29,119 bases of DNA from SZUA-442 sp035461905. Lineage in GTDB: Bacteria > Actinomycetota > Acidimicrobiia > Spongiisociales > UBA5794. The notes under the pieces are model-generated. The model searched no databases. It had not been told where the DNA came from and saw only the letters and a program-made list of their open reading frames with translations. Position numbers and translations under genes: made by a program. This document shows, piece after piece, positions 8,819-16,996 of the stretch. Position 1 is the stretch's first letter. Each line of letters starts with the position of its first letter. The stretch is taken from assembly GCA_035461905.1 (NCBI GenBank), contig DATHUV010000018.1, positions 1 through 29,119 on the forward strand. The letters are read 5' to 3'.

Positions 8819-8900
8819 GCGGTGTCCTCCAAGGTTCGGTCGGGCTGCTCGACACCGAGGCTACCCGGTCACCCGGATCCGGTGTCGTCGTTCAGGTCGT

Positions 8901-9824
8901 TCACGACCGACTCAGGACATCGTCTGCCGCGCTCCACGGATCGATCTCACGGGCGAAGACCCTCGCGAGCATCCCCGAGTCGGATTCGGCGTGGAGGTCG
9001 CCGAGGATCTGGCGGCGAATGGCCGCAGCCACCTCGCGTGCGGCGCGCCTGGCGCGTCGCACCCCCAGTTCACCGGAGTCGGCGAGATGTCGACGGTGCG
9101 ACCGGATCGCCTCCACCAGGTCGTCCGTGCCGTGGTCGTCGATTGCGATCGTGGTGACAATGGGCGGCATCCATGGGAGCTGTGGACCGGTCGCGAGCAT
9201 CGTGGACAGGTCGTGGACCGTCTGGTCCGCGTCGGGCCGGTCGGCCTTGTTGACCACGAGCACGTCCGCGATCTCGAGGAAGCCCGCCTTGCTCGCCTGG
9301 ACGGCATCCCCCCATCCCGGGCTCACAACCACGACCGTCGTGTCCGCGGTCGAGGCGACCTCCACCTCGGACTGGCCGACGCCAACCGTCTCGATGACGA
9401 TCTCGCCGAAACCGAGGCCGTCGAGTGCCGACACGATCGAGGGGGTCGAGTCCGAGATGCCCCCGAGCGCACCCCGGTTGGCGACAGACCGAATGAACAC
9501 ACGGTCGTCACCCGCGTGCTCGGCCATGCGAATACGGTCACCGAGGATCGCACCGCCGGTGAACGGGCTCGATGGATCCACAGCGACGACCGCCAGGCGA
9601 CCCGACCCTTCGACGAGCCTTGGGATGAGGTTGGCCACGAGGGTCGACTTGCCCGCTCCGGGTGCACCCGTGATTCCGGTTGTTGCGGCTGACCCGGAGG
9701 ACCGATACAAGGAGGCGAAGAGGTCCCGGCCGATGGTCGTGCGGTTCTCGACGTGGGTGATGATGCGAGCGATGCCACGCGTATCCCCGCCAAGGGCGGC
9801 TGCGAGCAGGTCGGCGTCGTCCAC
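8901..9824 (-). CDS. meaB: MeaB/ArgK-family P-loop GTPase
   Basis: 307 residues from GTG 9824. This G3E GTPase family protects and reloads adenosylcobalamin-dependent methylmalonyl-CoA mutase. Walker A is GAPGAGKST (53-61), followed by VDPSSPFTGGAILGDRIRM (82-100), the switch-like ETVGVGQSE (145-153) and NKAD (192-195). The C-terminal helical region has the family's arm. An open frame extends upstream to 9986, across the NifU stop, but family alignment and the adjacent GTG support 9824. No mutase gene lies in this window, so the partner is elsewhere or beyond the enoyl-CoA hydratase neighbourhood. The start is uncertain because no good ribosome binding site is visible. Confidence 0.88.
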   Translation of the reverse strand: MDDADLLAAALGGDTRGIARIITHVENRTTIGRDLFASLYRSSGSAATTGITGAPGAGKSTLVANLIPRLVEGSGRLAVVAVDPSSPFTGGAILGDRIRMAEHAGDDRVFIRSVANRGALGGISDSTPSIVSALDGLGFGEIVIETVGVGQSEVEVASTADTTVVVVSPGWGDAVQASKAGFLEIADVLVVNKADRPDADQTVHDLSTMLATGPQLPWMPPIVTTIAIDDHGTDDLVEAIRSHRRHLADSGELGVRRARRAAREVAAAIRRQILGDLHAESDSGMLARVFAREIDPWSAADDVLSRS

Positions 9825-9883
9825 GGGGAGGACGATAGACCGGTGGGCCCCGATGGGCGGTGTTCGAGTCCCGCTCGTGCCCG

Positions 9884-10177
9884 TCAACCGGTTGCGATGA
9901 CCTCGGTCACACCGGGTACCCGGTCCTTGAGGATGCGCTCGATGCCCGCCGTCACAGTGGTCTCGGAGATGGGGCATCCGCCACAAGCGCCGACGAGTTG
10001 GAGATTGACCGTTCCGCCGTTCGTGCCGAGCAGGATCATGTCCCCACCATCGGCCTGGAGGGCGGGTCGGATGTATTCGAGCGTCGCTTCGAGCGCGTCA
10101 CGATCGATGTTCGATTCCCCGTCCTTCGGCTTATCCGAGGGCGAGGCGATCTCGATGATGCTGCCTTCGATGTTCAT
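9884..10177 (-). CDS. NifU-like C-terminal domain Fe-S scaffold
   Basis: 97 residues. A single NifU C-terminal (Nfu) domain: DALEATLEYIRPALQADGG at about 27-45, then VGACGGCPIS with Cys65 and Cys68, the CxxC that binds a cluster between two monomers. Nfu proteins carry and deliver Fe-S clusters to apo-proteins in the cytosol. The ATG at 10177 has AGGAG upstream. An unusually acidic and Ser-rich leader (residues 1-25) precedes the domain. A cysteine desulfurase capable of feeding it is encoded 3 kb away on the same strand. Confidence 0.92.
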   Translation of the reverse strand: MNIEGSIIEIASPSDKPKDGESNIDRDALEATLEYIRPALQADGGDMILLGTNGGTVNLQLVGACGGCPISETTVTAGIERILKDRVPGVTEVIATG

Positions 10178-10197
10178 CGTCGCGCTCCTGTGCCGGG

Positions 10198-10247
10198 ATG
10201 GTACCGGACGCCGGTTACCACGTTACCAACCCGGCGGTAGTGGTAAA
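10198..10247 (-). promoter_or_regulatory. Promoter region of the nifU-like gene with TTACCA repeats
   Basis: On the minus strand TACCAT (10203-10198) resembles a -10 element upstream of the AGGAG and ATG at 10177. Directly upstream are two direct copies of GTTACCA on the plus strand (10214-10220, 10222-10228) and an inverted copy TGGTAAA (10241-10247). The outer arms form a 7-bp inverted repeat TTACCAC/GTGGTAA (10215-10221 with 10240-10246). The position over the -35 region suggests an operator, but the repeat also lies just after the stop of the gene at 10272 and could be a weak terminator. Confidence 0.3.
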
Positions 10248-10271
10248 TGTTCCGCTTCTGGTCACGGACGG

Positions 10272-11624
10272 TCAGCGCGGCCATGGGCGGTCGATCAACG
10301 GCCCGAACGGGTGCGGGCCCTCGAGCGGGAAGACGACGATTCCCGAACGCGACATCCTGACGATCCACGTGCCTTCGGAAACCGCAGCTGCCGGAACACC
10401 ATTCACGCGAAGGATCGCCGTCCCGTCGACAATCACCTCGAACTCGAACCTCTCCCAGTCGAGACCGACGATGACTTCGTCCGGAACGAGGCCGTCGGAG
10501 CGAAGCGTCTCGGTACCCGTGTAGTAGTGCTCGAGGATCTCGGTGTGGGTCGCACCGTCGTCCGCCATGATCCGGGCCCCCCACTGGCTCATACCGACAC
10601 CGTGGCCCCATCCCTCGCCCGTGATCACGACCTGATCGCGATCGATGCGGTCCTCCGCAGGAAGCACAAGATCGATACCTCGTTGCGGCACGGATACGTG
10701 CTCGATGTCGAAGGTATACGAGAGGAGGGGCTCGGGGAGGCGTCCACCGTCCGCCCTCTTCGCAGGAAGCGCACCGGGGTACAACTCGTCGCCGTGGCGG
10801 TTGAACGTCCCTTTCAGGGCAGGAGCGAGGATGCTGTCCGTACCCCCTTCGGTCGACACGGTGATCGTCGTCCTTCCCTCTCCCTCGACGGGGTCGTCGA
10901 CGACGAGTCCGTTGAGGGACCCTCCGACGTCGAGGCCATCTGCACGCAGGATCTGGACGAACTGCTCCGCACCGAGCTCGACGGACCACCGCGCGTACGG
11001 CGCTCGACCGACCTCGGGTGAGTCCACCGCCTGGAGGTAGGGCACGGGCGCAGACGCCCACACATCCTGGTTTGAACGGGACCGGCTCCCGACCATCGAG
11101 CCGTACACGGCCTCGATCGGTCGCCCGTTGTACAGCACCAGTTCGTTGCGGGTCGACTGGACCGCGAGGCGCCACCTGTCGCCAGCCTCACCCTCGACGT
11201 ACTGCACTCCCCTATACACCTGGCAACGGTTGGACGCGCAGATGTCGAACTCATAACGGGCGGCGTCGCCTGCACGGCCGCCGTTGAGGCGGTACGTGAG
11301 GTACGTCCGTGCGGCGACGGCCTGGGCTGCAAGGGCCTCCTGGTTCCACAAGAACGGCATCTCCGCGATGCCCTCGAGGTACTGATCGATCGACGCCCGC
11401 TCTGTGAAGGCGAGACCGTCTGCGTGTCGGGTGAAGGTGACGGGCCCTCGGTAGCGGCGGCCATCGATCTCGAATCGCGTATCCGCATCACCGACGAGCT
11501 CGACCGACACGATCGATGCAGCCTGGTCCGACGCCATCGCAGATGGCGCACCAGCGAAGACCGATCCGACCAAGGCAACCACAACACTCACCACGATGAC
11601 GAGTGCGCGCATGAGCTCCCTCAC
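10272..11624 (-). CDS. Secreted SpoIID/LytB-domain protein
   Basis: 450 residues from the GTG at 11624. An N-terminal signal peptide (hydrophobic about residues 7-25, AxA-like site near 27-31) directs export. The SpoIID/LytB core contains the hallmark QYLEGIAEMPFLW (81-93), with the acidic catalytic candidate Glu88, followed by EALAAQAVAARTYLTYRL, and the late motif GEGWGHGVGMSQWGA. SpoIID is a peptidoglycan lytic transglycosylase acting on denuded glycan in spore formers; non-sporulating actinobacteria carry relatives with presumed cell-wall roles. The GTG overlaps the murA stop (GTGA), but an ATG at 11612 with GAGGGAG just upstream may be the true start, shortening the protein by four residues. 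The murA neighbourhood supports a wall function. Confidence 0.88.
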   Translation of the reverse strand: MRELMRALVIVVSVVVALVGSVFAGAPSAMASDQAASIVSVELVGDADTRFEIDGRRYRGPVTFTRHADGLAFTERASIDQYLEGIAEMPFLWNQEALAAQAVAARTYLTYRLNGGRAGDAARYEFDICASNRCQVYRGVQYVEGEAGDRWRLAVQSTRNELVLYNGRPIEAVYGSMVGSRSRSNQDVWASAPVPYLQAVDSPEVGRAPYARWSVELGAEQFVQILRADGLDVGGSLNGLVVDDPVEGEGRTTITVSTEGGTDSILAPALKGTFNRHGDELYPGALPAKRADGGRLPEPLLSYTFDIEHVSVPQRGIDLVLPAEDRIDRDQVVITGEGWGHGVGMSQWGARIMADDGATHTEILEHYYTGTETLRSDGLVPDEVIVGLDWERFEFEVIVDGTAILRVNGVPAAAVSEGTWIVRMSRSGIVVFPLEGPHPFGPLIDRPWPR

Positions 11625-12874
11625 GATCGGCTGATGCTCGCGCCAAGCCCTGCGAGCTTGTCGACGAAGCCGTCATACCCACGGTCGACATGGTGGGCCT
11701 CTGTGATCACGGTCTGCCCGTCAGCGCGCAGCGCAGCGATCGTCAAGGCGGCTGCGGCCCTTATGTCACAGCCATCGACCTCGCACCCGGAAAGGCCTTC
11801 GACACCGCGGATGACGACGTGCTGGCCATCCGCATGGATCTCTGCGCCCATTCGGTTGAGCTCCCCGAGGTACCGGAACCGGCCGCTGTAGATGTTCTCG
11901 GTGACGAGAGAGGTTCCACTCGCCGTCGAGAGGTAGGCAACCATCTGGGGATGCATGTCGGTGTGGAATCCGGGGAACGGAAGCGTCGCGACATCGACGG
12001 CGGTGGGTCGGTCGGGTCCCTCGACCGTGATCGTGTTCTCCGTCGTCTCGATGTTGCAGCCGGTGGCCGCCAGCTTGGAGAGCTCCATTCGCAGGTGCTC
12101 AGGGCGGCAGTCCGTCACGGTCACGCGACCACGACTCATCGCTCCGGCAACGAGATAGGTACCGGCCTCGAGGCGGTCTGGCACGGTGCGATGCGTTGCA
12201 GGTTCGAGCATCGAAACCCCGTGGATCTCGATCGTCGAGGATCCGGCTCCGTCGATCTTCGCGCCCATCTTCCGCAGGAACTCGGCGAGATCGGTGAGCT
12301 CGGGTTCGCGAGCCGCGTTCCCGATGACCGTCGTTCCGGTGGCGAGGACGGCGGCAAGCAAGAGGTTCTCGGTGGCACCGACGGAAGGGATCTCGAGGAA
12401 GACCTCGGTGCCGTGCAATCCTTCGGGGGCGGTGCCGTGGAGGACGCCATGGCGAAGCTCGAACTGGGCACCCATCGCCTCGAGGCCGTGAACGTGGAGG
12501 TCGATGGGGCGCGACCCGAAATCGTCGCCACCCGGCAGCGCCACGTTGGCCTCGCCGGTCCTGGCTAGGAGGGCGCCGAGGACAAGGATCGAGGCTCGCA
12601 TCTGTCGAACGAGGTCGAGGGGAGCCTCTGGATTCGGGTCCTGAGGCACGGTCACCGCGAGCGTCGTACCGCTTCTCGTGCACGTTGCGCCGACGTGCTC
12701 GAGGACACGACCCATGATGTCGACGTCGAGGATGTTCGGGACGTTCTCGATCGTGTGCTCCCCGGGAGCAAGGAGGGTCGCCACCATGTGCTTGAGGACG
12801 GCGTTCTTGGCACCCAGCACCGCCACCGTGCCATCGAGCGGTGTCCCACCACGGACGAAGATCTCATCGGACAT
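11621..12874 (-). CDS. murA: UDP-N-acetylglucosamine 1-carboxyvinyltransferase MurA (Asp117 type)
   Basis: 417 residues. MurA transfers enolpyruvate from PEP to UDP-GlcNAc, the first committed step of peptidoglycan synthesis in the cytosol. The PEP/UDP site Lys23-Asn24 lies in LGAKNAVLK, and the loop LVRQMRASILVLGALLAR (89-106) is typical. The active-site loop reads LPGGDDFGSRPIDLH: the usual Cys (Cys115 of E. coli) is Asp117, as in Mycobacterium and Chlamydia MurA, which are intrinsically fosfomycin-resistant. ATG at 12874 lies seven bases after TAACCT (12887-12882), suggesting a leaderless transcript. The SpoIID-domain gene follows with a 4-base overlap. Confidence 0.96.
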   Translation of the reverse strand: MSDEIFVRGGTPLDGTVAVLGAKNAVLKHMVATLLAPGEHTIENVPNILDVDIMGRVLEHVGATCTRSGTTLAVTVPQDPNPEAPLDLVRQMRASILVLGALLARTGEANVALPGGDDFGSRPIDLHVHGLEAMGAQFELRHGVLHGTAPEGLHGTEVFLEIPSVGATENLLLAAVLATGTTVIGNAAREPELTDLAEFLRKMGAKIDGAGSSTIEIHGVSMLEPATHRTVPDRLEAGTYLVAGAMSRGRVTVTDCRPEHLRMELSKLAATGCNIETTENTITVEGPDRPTAVDVATLPFPGFHTDMHPQMVAYLSTASGTSLVTENIYSGRFRYLGELNRMGAEIHADGQHVVIRGVEGLSGCEVDGCDIRAAAALTIAALRADGQTVITEAHHVDRGYDGFVDKLAGLGASISRS

Positions 12875-12955
12875 CGCACCGAGGTTACGGCGACCGGTCG
12901 GTAGGGCCGGTCATTCCGCGTCGGGTCCCGGTCCAGGGGGCCCGTGACCGCCGTG

Positions 12956-13471
12956 TCAGCCGACGGGCTCGACGGACGGGAATACGACGTCCGCGTGGTC
13001 CTCCCACGACGCGTTCGGGCCCCGAAGCTCGACTGCGATCGCGGTGGATCCGTCGACCGGGACGAGCACGTGCCACATGTCGCCCGTCGAATGGCGTCCC
13101 CACGACCTGATGGCGCCACCGACCTGTCGCTCGGTACGGATGAGCGACCCCTCGTCGACGTCATCGAGGAGCGCCCAGAACGCCTCGACGACCTCATCGG
13201 GAGGAACGGGCCACGTACCTCCGGCAGCCGTGACGATCGCCTCCATGTCGACGACGCTCGCCGTGAGGAACGTGTCGTCGACGGCCAGATCGTGGTGGAA
13301 CGAAACGTGGGAGGCTCCGATCTCGTCCCCCCAACCCGCAGGGACATCGATACAGAACGCCTCGGTGCACACGCGATCGATCGGTTCGACCTCCGGTGCG
13401 GCGGGCCCTGACGAGCATGCGGCAGCGACGAGGACGAGGACCGACGCGATGGCCACGGCATAGGGACGCAT
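12956..13471 (-). CDS. Predicted lipoprotein of unknown function
   Basis: 171 residues. The signal peptide MRPYAVAIASVLVLVAAAC ends in a lipobox with acylated Cys19, then SSGPAAPE, so the mature protein is predicted to be lipid-anchored on the outer face of the cytoplasmic membrane. The mature part (about 150 residues) contains two Cys (C-x5-C near 35-41) and Trp-rich stretches (AGWGDEIG, WGRHSTGDMWHV, NASWEDH); I do not recognise the fold. The start at 13471 is chosen over an open frame to 13546 because it puts the lipobox at the right place and TACCCT (13484-13479) lies seven bases upstream. It is divergent from rpiB. Confidence 0.75.
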   Translation of the reverse strand: MRPYAVAIASVLVLVAAACSSGPAAPEVEPIDRVCTEAFCIDVPAGWGDEIGASHVSFHHDLAVDDTFLTASVVDMEAIVTAAGGTWPVPPDEVVEAFWALLDDVDEGSLIRTERQVGGAIRSWGRHSTGDMWHVLVPVDGSTAIAVELRGPNASWEDHADVVFPSVEPVG

Positions 13472-13575
13472 TGAGTCGAGGGTAGGCCCACCCGATGGAG
13501 TCGGCAGCGGGTGGATCCTCAGGGACATCGCGGACGCGGAGAACACTACGCTCGGCCGGTCAGCGGAGGAACAAC

Positions 13576-14025
13576 GTGCGCGTCGTCATCGGGTCTGATC
13601 ACGCCGGCTTCGAACTCAAGCAACATCTCGTCGAACACCTCCGAGCGACTGGTCACGTGGTCACCGATCTCGGTACCGACTCGCTCGAGCCCGTCGACTA
13701 CCCGGACATCGCCGCATCGGTTGGTCGGTCTGTCGTTGCGGGTCAGGCAGAGCGCGGAATCATCGTCTGTGGTTCCGGCGCGGGCGCCTCGATTGCGGCG
13801 AACAAGATCACCGGAGTCCGCAGCGCGGTCGCTCACGACCACTACACGGCGCATCAGGCGGTAGAGCACGACGACATGAACGTCCTTGCGCTCGGTGCGA
13901 GGGTCATCGGGGTCACCACGGCAACCGATCTCGTCGACGCGTTCCTCTCCGCGACGTTCTCCGGTGAGGAACGCCACGCACGACGCCTTCGCAAGGTCGT
14001 CGAACTGGATCGCAACCGCGGATGA
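13576..14025 (+). CDS. rpiB: Ribose-5-phosphate isomerase B (housekeeping copy)
   Basis: 149 residues, the normal RpiB length. It interconverts ribose 5-phosphate and ribulose 5-phosphate. Motifs are GSDHAGFELK (6-15), the VDYPDIA phosphate-side motif (40-46), and VCGSGAGASIAANK with Cys65 at the position of the E. coli catalytic base Cys66, followed by HDDMNVLALGAR. The GTG at 13576 follows GGAGGA (13565-13570); an open frame upstream to 13495 does not align to the family. It is probably co-transcribed with the Nudix gene 18 bases downstream. A second, diverged RpiB-like protein is encoded in the compartment operon at 21481-22110, so this is the likely pentose phosphate enzyme. Confidence 0.93.
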   Translation: MRVVIGSDHAGFELKQHLVEHLRATGHVVTDLGTDSLEPVDYPDIAASVGRSVVAGQAERGIIVCGSGAGASIAANKITGVRSAVAHDHYTAHQAVEHDDMNVLALGARVIGVTTATDLVDAFLSATFSGEERHARRLRKVVELDRNRG

Positions 14026-14043
14026 GCTCTCGGCGGGGATGAC

Positions 14044-14937
14044 ATGCTGACAGATCCACCACCGTCTGACTCGATCTGGGCAGCAGGGTGCGTTGTGACC
14101 CGGCCCGGGCGCGACGGTCAGCCCAGGTACCTGATCGTCCACCGGCCCGCGTACGACGATTGGACCCTGCCGAAGGGCAAACTCGACGCCGGAGAGACGT
14201 TCCTGGAGGGTGCCATCCGCGAGACCTTCGAGGAGACAGGGTTCAAGGCGGAGAACCCACGGCTCATCGGAACCATCGGCTACGACACGTCGAACGAGAA
14301 CCCGAAGGTCGTTCGATGGTGGCTGGGTCAGTCGGCGGGCGGCAAGTTCGCACCGAACACCGAGGTCGACCGTGTCAAGTGGGTTCGATTCGCCAAGGGC
14401 CAGAACTGGTTGACGTACCGCAATGACAGGGAAGTCCTCGATCGCGCGAACGACATGCAGCTCGAACGGTCGGCCGGCATCGTCTACCTCGTCCGCCACG
14501 GATGGGCCGGACATCGCGCACGGGTGACCAACGACGACTGGAGCCGACCACTCGACGAGCGCGGGCTCCGACAGCGTGACGCCCTCCTGCAGGTGCTCCA
14601 GGCCCATCCCCTCACGAGGATCGGGTCTTCCGACTACACCCGTTGCATCGAGACCGTCCGACCCCTCTCGGACCGTATGGGAATACCTCTCGAGTCCGAG
14701 ACCGCCCTCGTCGAGGGTTCCCATCCCCACCGCCTGGTCGCCCTCGTCAACGAGCTCCAGGGCGAGGCCGCCGTCCTTTGCACACACGGCGACGTCATCA
14801 GCAACCTCGTGGGCCACTTGTTCGCCTCTGGTGTCCCGATGGATGGCGAGATGATGTGGAAGAAGGGTTCGATCTGGGAGCTGCGCACGGTCGAGGGCAG
14901 GGTCGTGTCCGGTCGCTACGTGCCCCCGCCAGCCTGA
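14044..14937 (+). CDS. MutT1-like Nudix hydrolase fused to histidine phosphatase
   Basis: 297 residues in two domains. The Nudix box, G45 to F67, fits G-x5-E-x7-REUxEExGU exactly. The second domain (about 145-295) is a histidine phosphatase with Arg151-His152-Gly153 and the second catalytic His248 in CTHGD. This architecture matches mycobacterial MutT1, which hydrolyses 8-oxo-dGTP/8-oxo-GTP and dinucleoside polyphosphates, the phosphatase domain acting on the products or modulating activity. Both active sites look complete. ATG at 14044 is preceded by CGGGGAT and lies 18 bases after rpiB. Its 3' end overlaps the convergent hydrolase gene by 22 bases. Confidence 0.9.
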   Translation: MLTDPPPSDSIWAAGCVVTRPGRDGQPRYLIVHRPAYDDWTLPKGKLDAGETFLEGAIRETFEETGFKAENPRLIGTIGYDTSNENPKVVRWWLGQSAGGKFAPNTEVDRVKWVRFAKGQNWLTYRNDREVLDRANDMQLERSAGIVYLVRHGWAGHRARVTNDDWSRPLDERGLRQRDALLQVLQAHPLTRIGSSDYTRCIETVRPLSDRMGIPLESETALVEGSHPHRLVALVNELQGEAAVLCTHGDVISNLVGHLFASGVPMDGEMMWKKGSIWELRTVEGRVVSGRYVPPPA

Positions 14938-15584
14938 GCAACCACACGATCGAGCCACCCAACGACCGCATCGACCGCCGTGCCCATCGTGTCATCGAGC
15001 GTGAGACCCGTGCGCTTGAGCGGCACGAACGAGTGGTCCCCCGATTCGATGATCACGACCTCACCACGGGGCACGGAACGAGCCACCTCTGTGATGAGCT
15101 CGACGGGTCCCATCGCGTCACGGGAGCCGGAGATGAACAGTTGCGGCACCTCGAGCGTGACGAGGTGGTCAGTCGGTCTCGGCTCGGCTTCACCGATCGG
15201 CACGAGCGGGTATCCGAGATAGGCCACGCCGGACACCCGACACCGCGCGAGCGCCGCGAGGTGGCCTCCGACGCGCCCGCCCATCGACTTGCCGGCGAGG
15301 ACGGTCATCGGCACCATGGCCTCCATCTCCCTGGCCACACACTCGTGGACATCGATCAGCTTTTCGAGCCTGTCGGGTGCCCGACGCCCAGCGGCCATGT
15401 ATGCGTAGTCGAAGGTCAGGACGGACACACCGCATCCCACCAGCAGGTCGCGCATCGCGGCCATCCACGCGTGCTGCCGACCAGCACCCGCACCGTGCGC
15501 AAGGACGATGCCGATGGAACTCGCTGGCACGAGTTCGAGTGTGCTGGGCACGGCGCCATGGGGCGTGTCGATGTCGATGTCCAT
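14916..15584 (-). CDS. Alpha/beta hydrolase, KANL3/Tex30-like
   Basis: 222 residues. The sequence has VLAHGAGAGRQHAW (28-40), the nucleophile elbow GKSMGGR with Ser100, an acidic member near Asp156 (SGSRDAMGP) and His184 (SGDHSF), so the Ser-Asp-His triad appears intact. The AHGAGA and GKSMGGR signatures are typical of the Tex30/KANL3-like branch of dienelactone hydrolase-like proteins, whose bacterial substrates are mostly unknown. ATG at 15584 is preceded by a strong GGAGGTG; a GTG at 15608 is less likely. TACCGT (15612-15607, minus) is a plausible -10. It is divergent from the 6-phosphogluconolactonase gene. Confidence 0.85.
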   Translation of the reverse strand: MDIDIDTPHGAVPSTLELVPASSIGIVLAHGAGAGRQHAWMAAMRDLLVGCGVSVLTFDYAYMAAGRRAPDRLEKLIDVHECVAREMEAMVPMTVLAGKSMGGRVGGHLAALARCRVSGVAYLGYPLVPIGEAEPRPTDHLVTLEVPQLFISGSRDAMGPVELITEVARSVPRGEVVIIESGDHSFVPLKRTGLTLDDTMGTAVDAVVGWLDRVVAQAGGGT

Positions 15585-15655
15585 GGCGCCCACCTCCAGT
15601 GGCACCACGGTAACAATCCCCCTGCGGAGCCCGACACGATCGGTATCGTTCGCGG

Positions 15656-16330
15656 GTGGACTTCGTCATCCTCCCGGACGCCGCTTCCCTCGCGAAGAAG
15701 GCCGCCGACATCGTCGAGGACCGCATCGCTTCGTCGTCCAGCGTTCTGCTCGCGCTCGCCGGCGGGTCCACTCCCCGCTCGGTGCACGACCAGCTCGCAT
15801 CACGCGCCATCGACTGGTCCGACGTCACCGCGTGGATCGCAGACGAGCGATGGGTGCCCCCAACCAGCGAGGACGCCAACCAGCAGATGATCAGGGAATC
15901 GATCACCGATCACGTCGGAGTTCGCTTCGTCGCCCCTGACACGACGCTCGCAACACCGGCGGCGGCAGCCACCGCGTACGGCGACGAGATCGTGCCACTC
16001 ATCACCGAGCGGGACGTGACATCGATCACGATGCTTGGCATCGGTACCGACGGCCACACGGCGTCGTTGTTCCCCGGCACCACGGCCCTGGCGGTTCGCT
16101 CGCTCGCCTACGTCGCAAACTTCGTTCCCCAGCTCGACGCGTGGCGGCTCACGGCGACGTTCAGGCTCCTCGCGGAGTCCGACATGGTCGTGTTCGTGGT
16201 GAGCGGGGAGTCCAAGGCCGAGGTCATGGCTGGCATCGCCGCGGGAGAGGACCACCCAGCTGCTCGGGTGGAAGCCAAGGAGCGAGTCCTCTGGCTCCTC
16301 GACGAGGCCGCCGCAGCGCACCTGGCATAG
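15656..16330 (+). CDS. pgl: 6-phosphogluconolactonase
   Basis: 224 residues, typical for the DevB/Pgl family. It hydrolyses 6-phosphogluconolactone to 6-phosphogluconate in the oxidative pentose phosphate pathway. Family motifs are LALAGGSTPRSVHDQL (32-47), ADERWVPPTSEDANQQM (61-77) and LGIGTDGHTASLFPG (126-140), the last containing the catalytic His. GTG at 15656 lies six bases after TATCGT (15644-15649), with no Shine-Dalgarno, suggesting a leaderless transcript. No zwf or gnd gene is adjacent in the window. It converges on the lipoprotein gene at the end of the compartment operon, 10 bases apart. Confidence 0.93.
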   Translation: MDFVILPDAASLAKKAADIVEDRIASSSSVLLALAGGSTPRSVHDQLASRAIDWSDVTAWIADERWVPPTSEDANQQMIRESITDHVGVRFVAPDTTLATPAAAATAYGDEIVPLITERDVTSITMLGIGTDGHTASLFPGTTALAVRSLAYVANFVPQLDAWRLTATFRLLAESDMVVFVVSGESKAEVMAGIAAGEDHPAARVEAKERVLWLLDEAAAAHLA

Positions 16331-16340
16331 GTTGTCCCCT

Positions 16341-16715
16341 CTAGAGACCGCCGGAGCGCAGGGCGCTGATGATGAACCTTCCGACATCGGTTGTGGCCTG
16401 CAGCTCCCCGATGCGCGCAGCCACGGCGGCGGAGATCTCGCCCTGCGTGCAACCGAGATCCGCGGCGATCTCGTCGATCCGATCGGCGTCCTTCTCGAAG
16501 CTCTCGAGGGAGGGCAGATCATCAGCCGTTGCAAGGAACTCTTCGACCGTGAGATCAGCGAACTGGGAGTCGACGTCGTCGATCAACCGCTGGAAGAGGG
16601 CGATGGTCTCGTCAACGATCTCATCACAGGTCGACGCGGACACGCCGCCCCCACCGCAGGCGCTCAATGCGATCAGGAGCAGCGGGAGGATGAGGCGGGT
16701 GCCGTTCCTGACCAT
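16341..16715 (-). CDS. Small predicted lipoprotein at the end of the microcompartment operon
   Basis: 124 residues. A signal peptide ending in the lipobox LSAC (Cys20) followed by a Gly run indicates a lipid-anchored exported protein. The mature part is acidic and predicted mostly helical, with two further Cys (STCDEIV and DLGCTQGE). No known domain is recognised. ATG at 16715 is favoured because the lipobox fits; an open frame upstream to 16856 overlaps the shell gene. It begins 4 bases after the stop of the last BMC-P gene, so it is probably co-transcribed with the compartment genes. An exported lipoprotein is unexpected in a cytosolic compartment operon; it may be only a read-through passenger. 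Confidence 0.72.
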   Translation of the reverse strand: MVRNGTRLILPLLLIALSACGGGGVSASTCDEIVDETIALFQRLIDDVDSQFADLTVEEFLATADDLPSLESFEKDADRIDEIAADLGCTQGEISAAVAARIGELQATTDVGRFIISALRSGGL

Positions 16716-16719
16716 CGAC

Positions 16720-16989
16720 TCAGAGCACTTCGTGGACATCGTCGACGATGCCGACGACGACCGAACGGATGGGACCGGTGTCCACCCCGTAGATCTGCCG
16801 TGCGGACGACCCCTCATCGAGGATGAGCACGGTCTCATCAGCGCCTGCCCCAACACGGTCCGTGCAGATCAGGTACGCGCCCGTGTCGGCGTCGCGATCG
16901 ACCAAACGGCACACGAGGAGGCGCTCACCGTCGAAGAAGTCGTGGTTGATCGTCGACACCACGTTCCCGATGACTCTCCCGACCTTCAC
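16720..16989 (-). CDS. BMC-P pentameric shell protein (third copy)
   Basis: 89 residues, EutN/CcmL family. These beta-barrel proteins form pentamers that cap the vertices of microcompartments. The N-terminal KVGRVIGNVVSTINHDFFDG is classical, followed by LLVCRLVD, the conserved GAGADETVLILDEGSSARQ and the closing VVVGIVDDV. GTG 16989 lies 7 bases after the stop of the previous BMC-P gene and gives the usual family N-terminus; ATG 17019 is an alternative that would add ten residues and overlap the upstream gene. It is the last shell gene of the operon. Confidence 0.9.
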   Translation of the reverse strand: MKVGRVIGNVVSTINHDFFDGERLLVCRLVDRDADTGAYLICTDRVGAGADETVLILDEGSSARQIYGVDTGPIRSVVVGIVDDVHEVL

Positions 16990-16996
16990 GAGACGC

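Noticed and set aside
10174..11175. A 333-codon minus-strand frame inside the SpoIID-domain gene
   Set aside because: It is in a different frame of the same strand, Arg-rich and without motifs, whereas the overlapping frame holds the complete SpoIID/LytB signature.
12892..12912. A 6-bp inverted repeat GACCGG/CCGGTC upstream of murA
   Set aside because: The repeat is short and GC-rich and expected often by chance in this composition; no T-run and no second copy.
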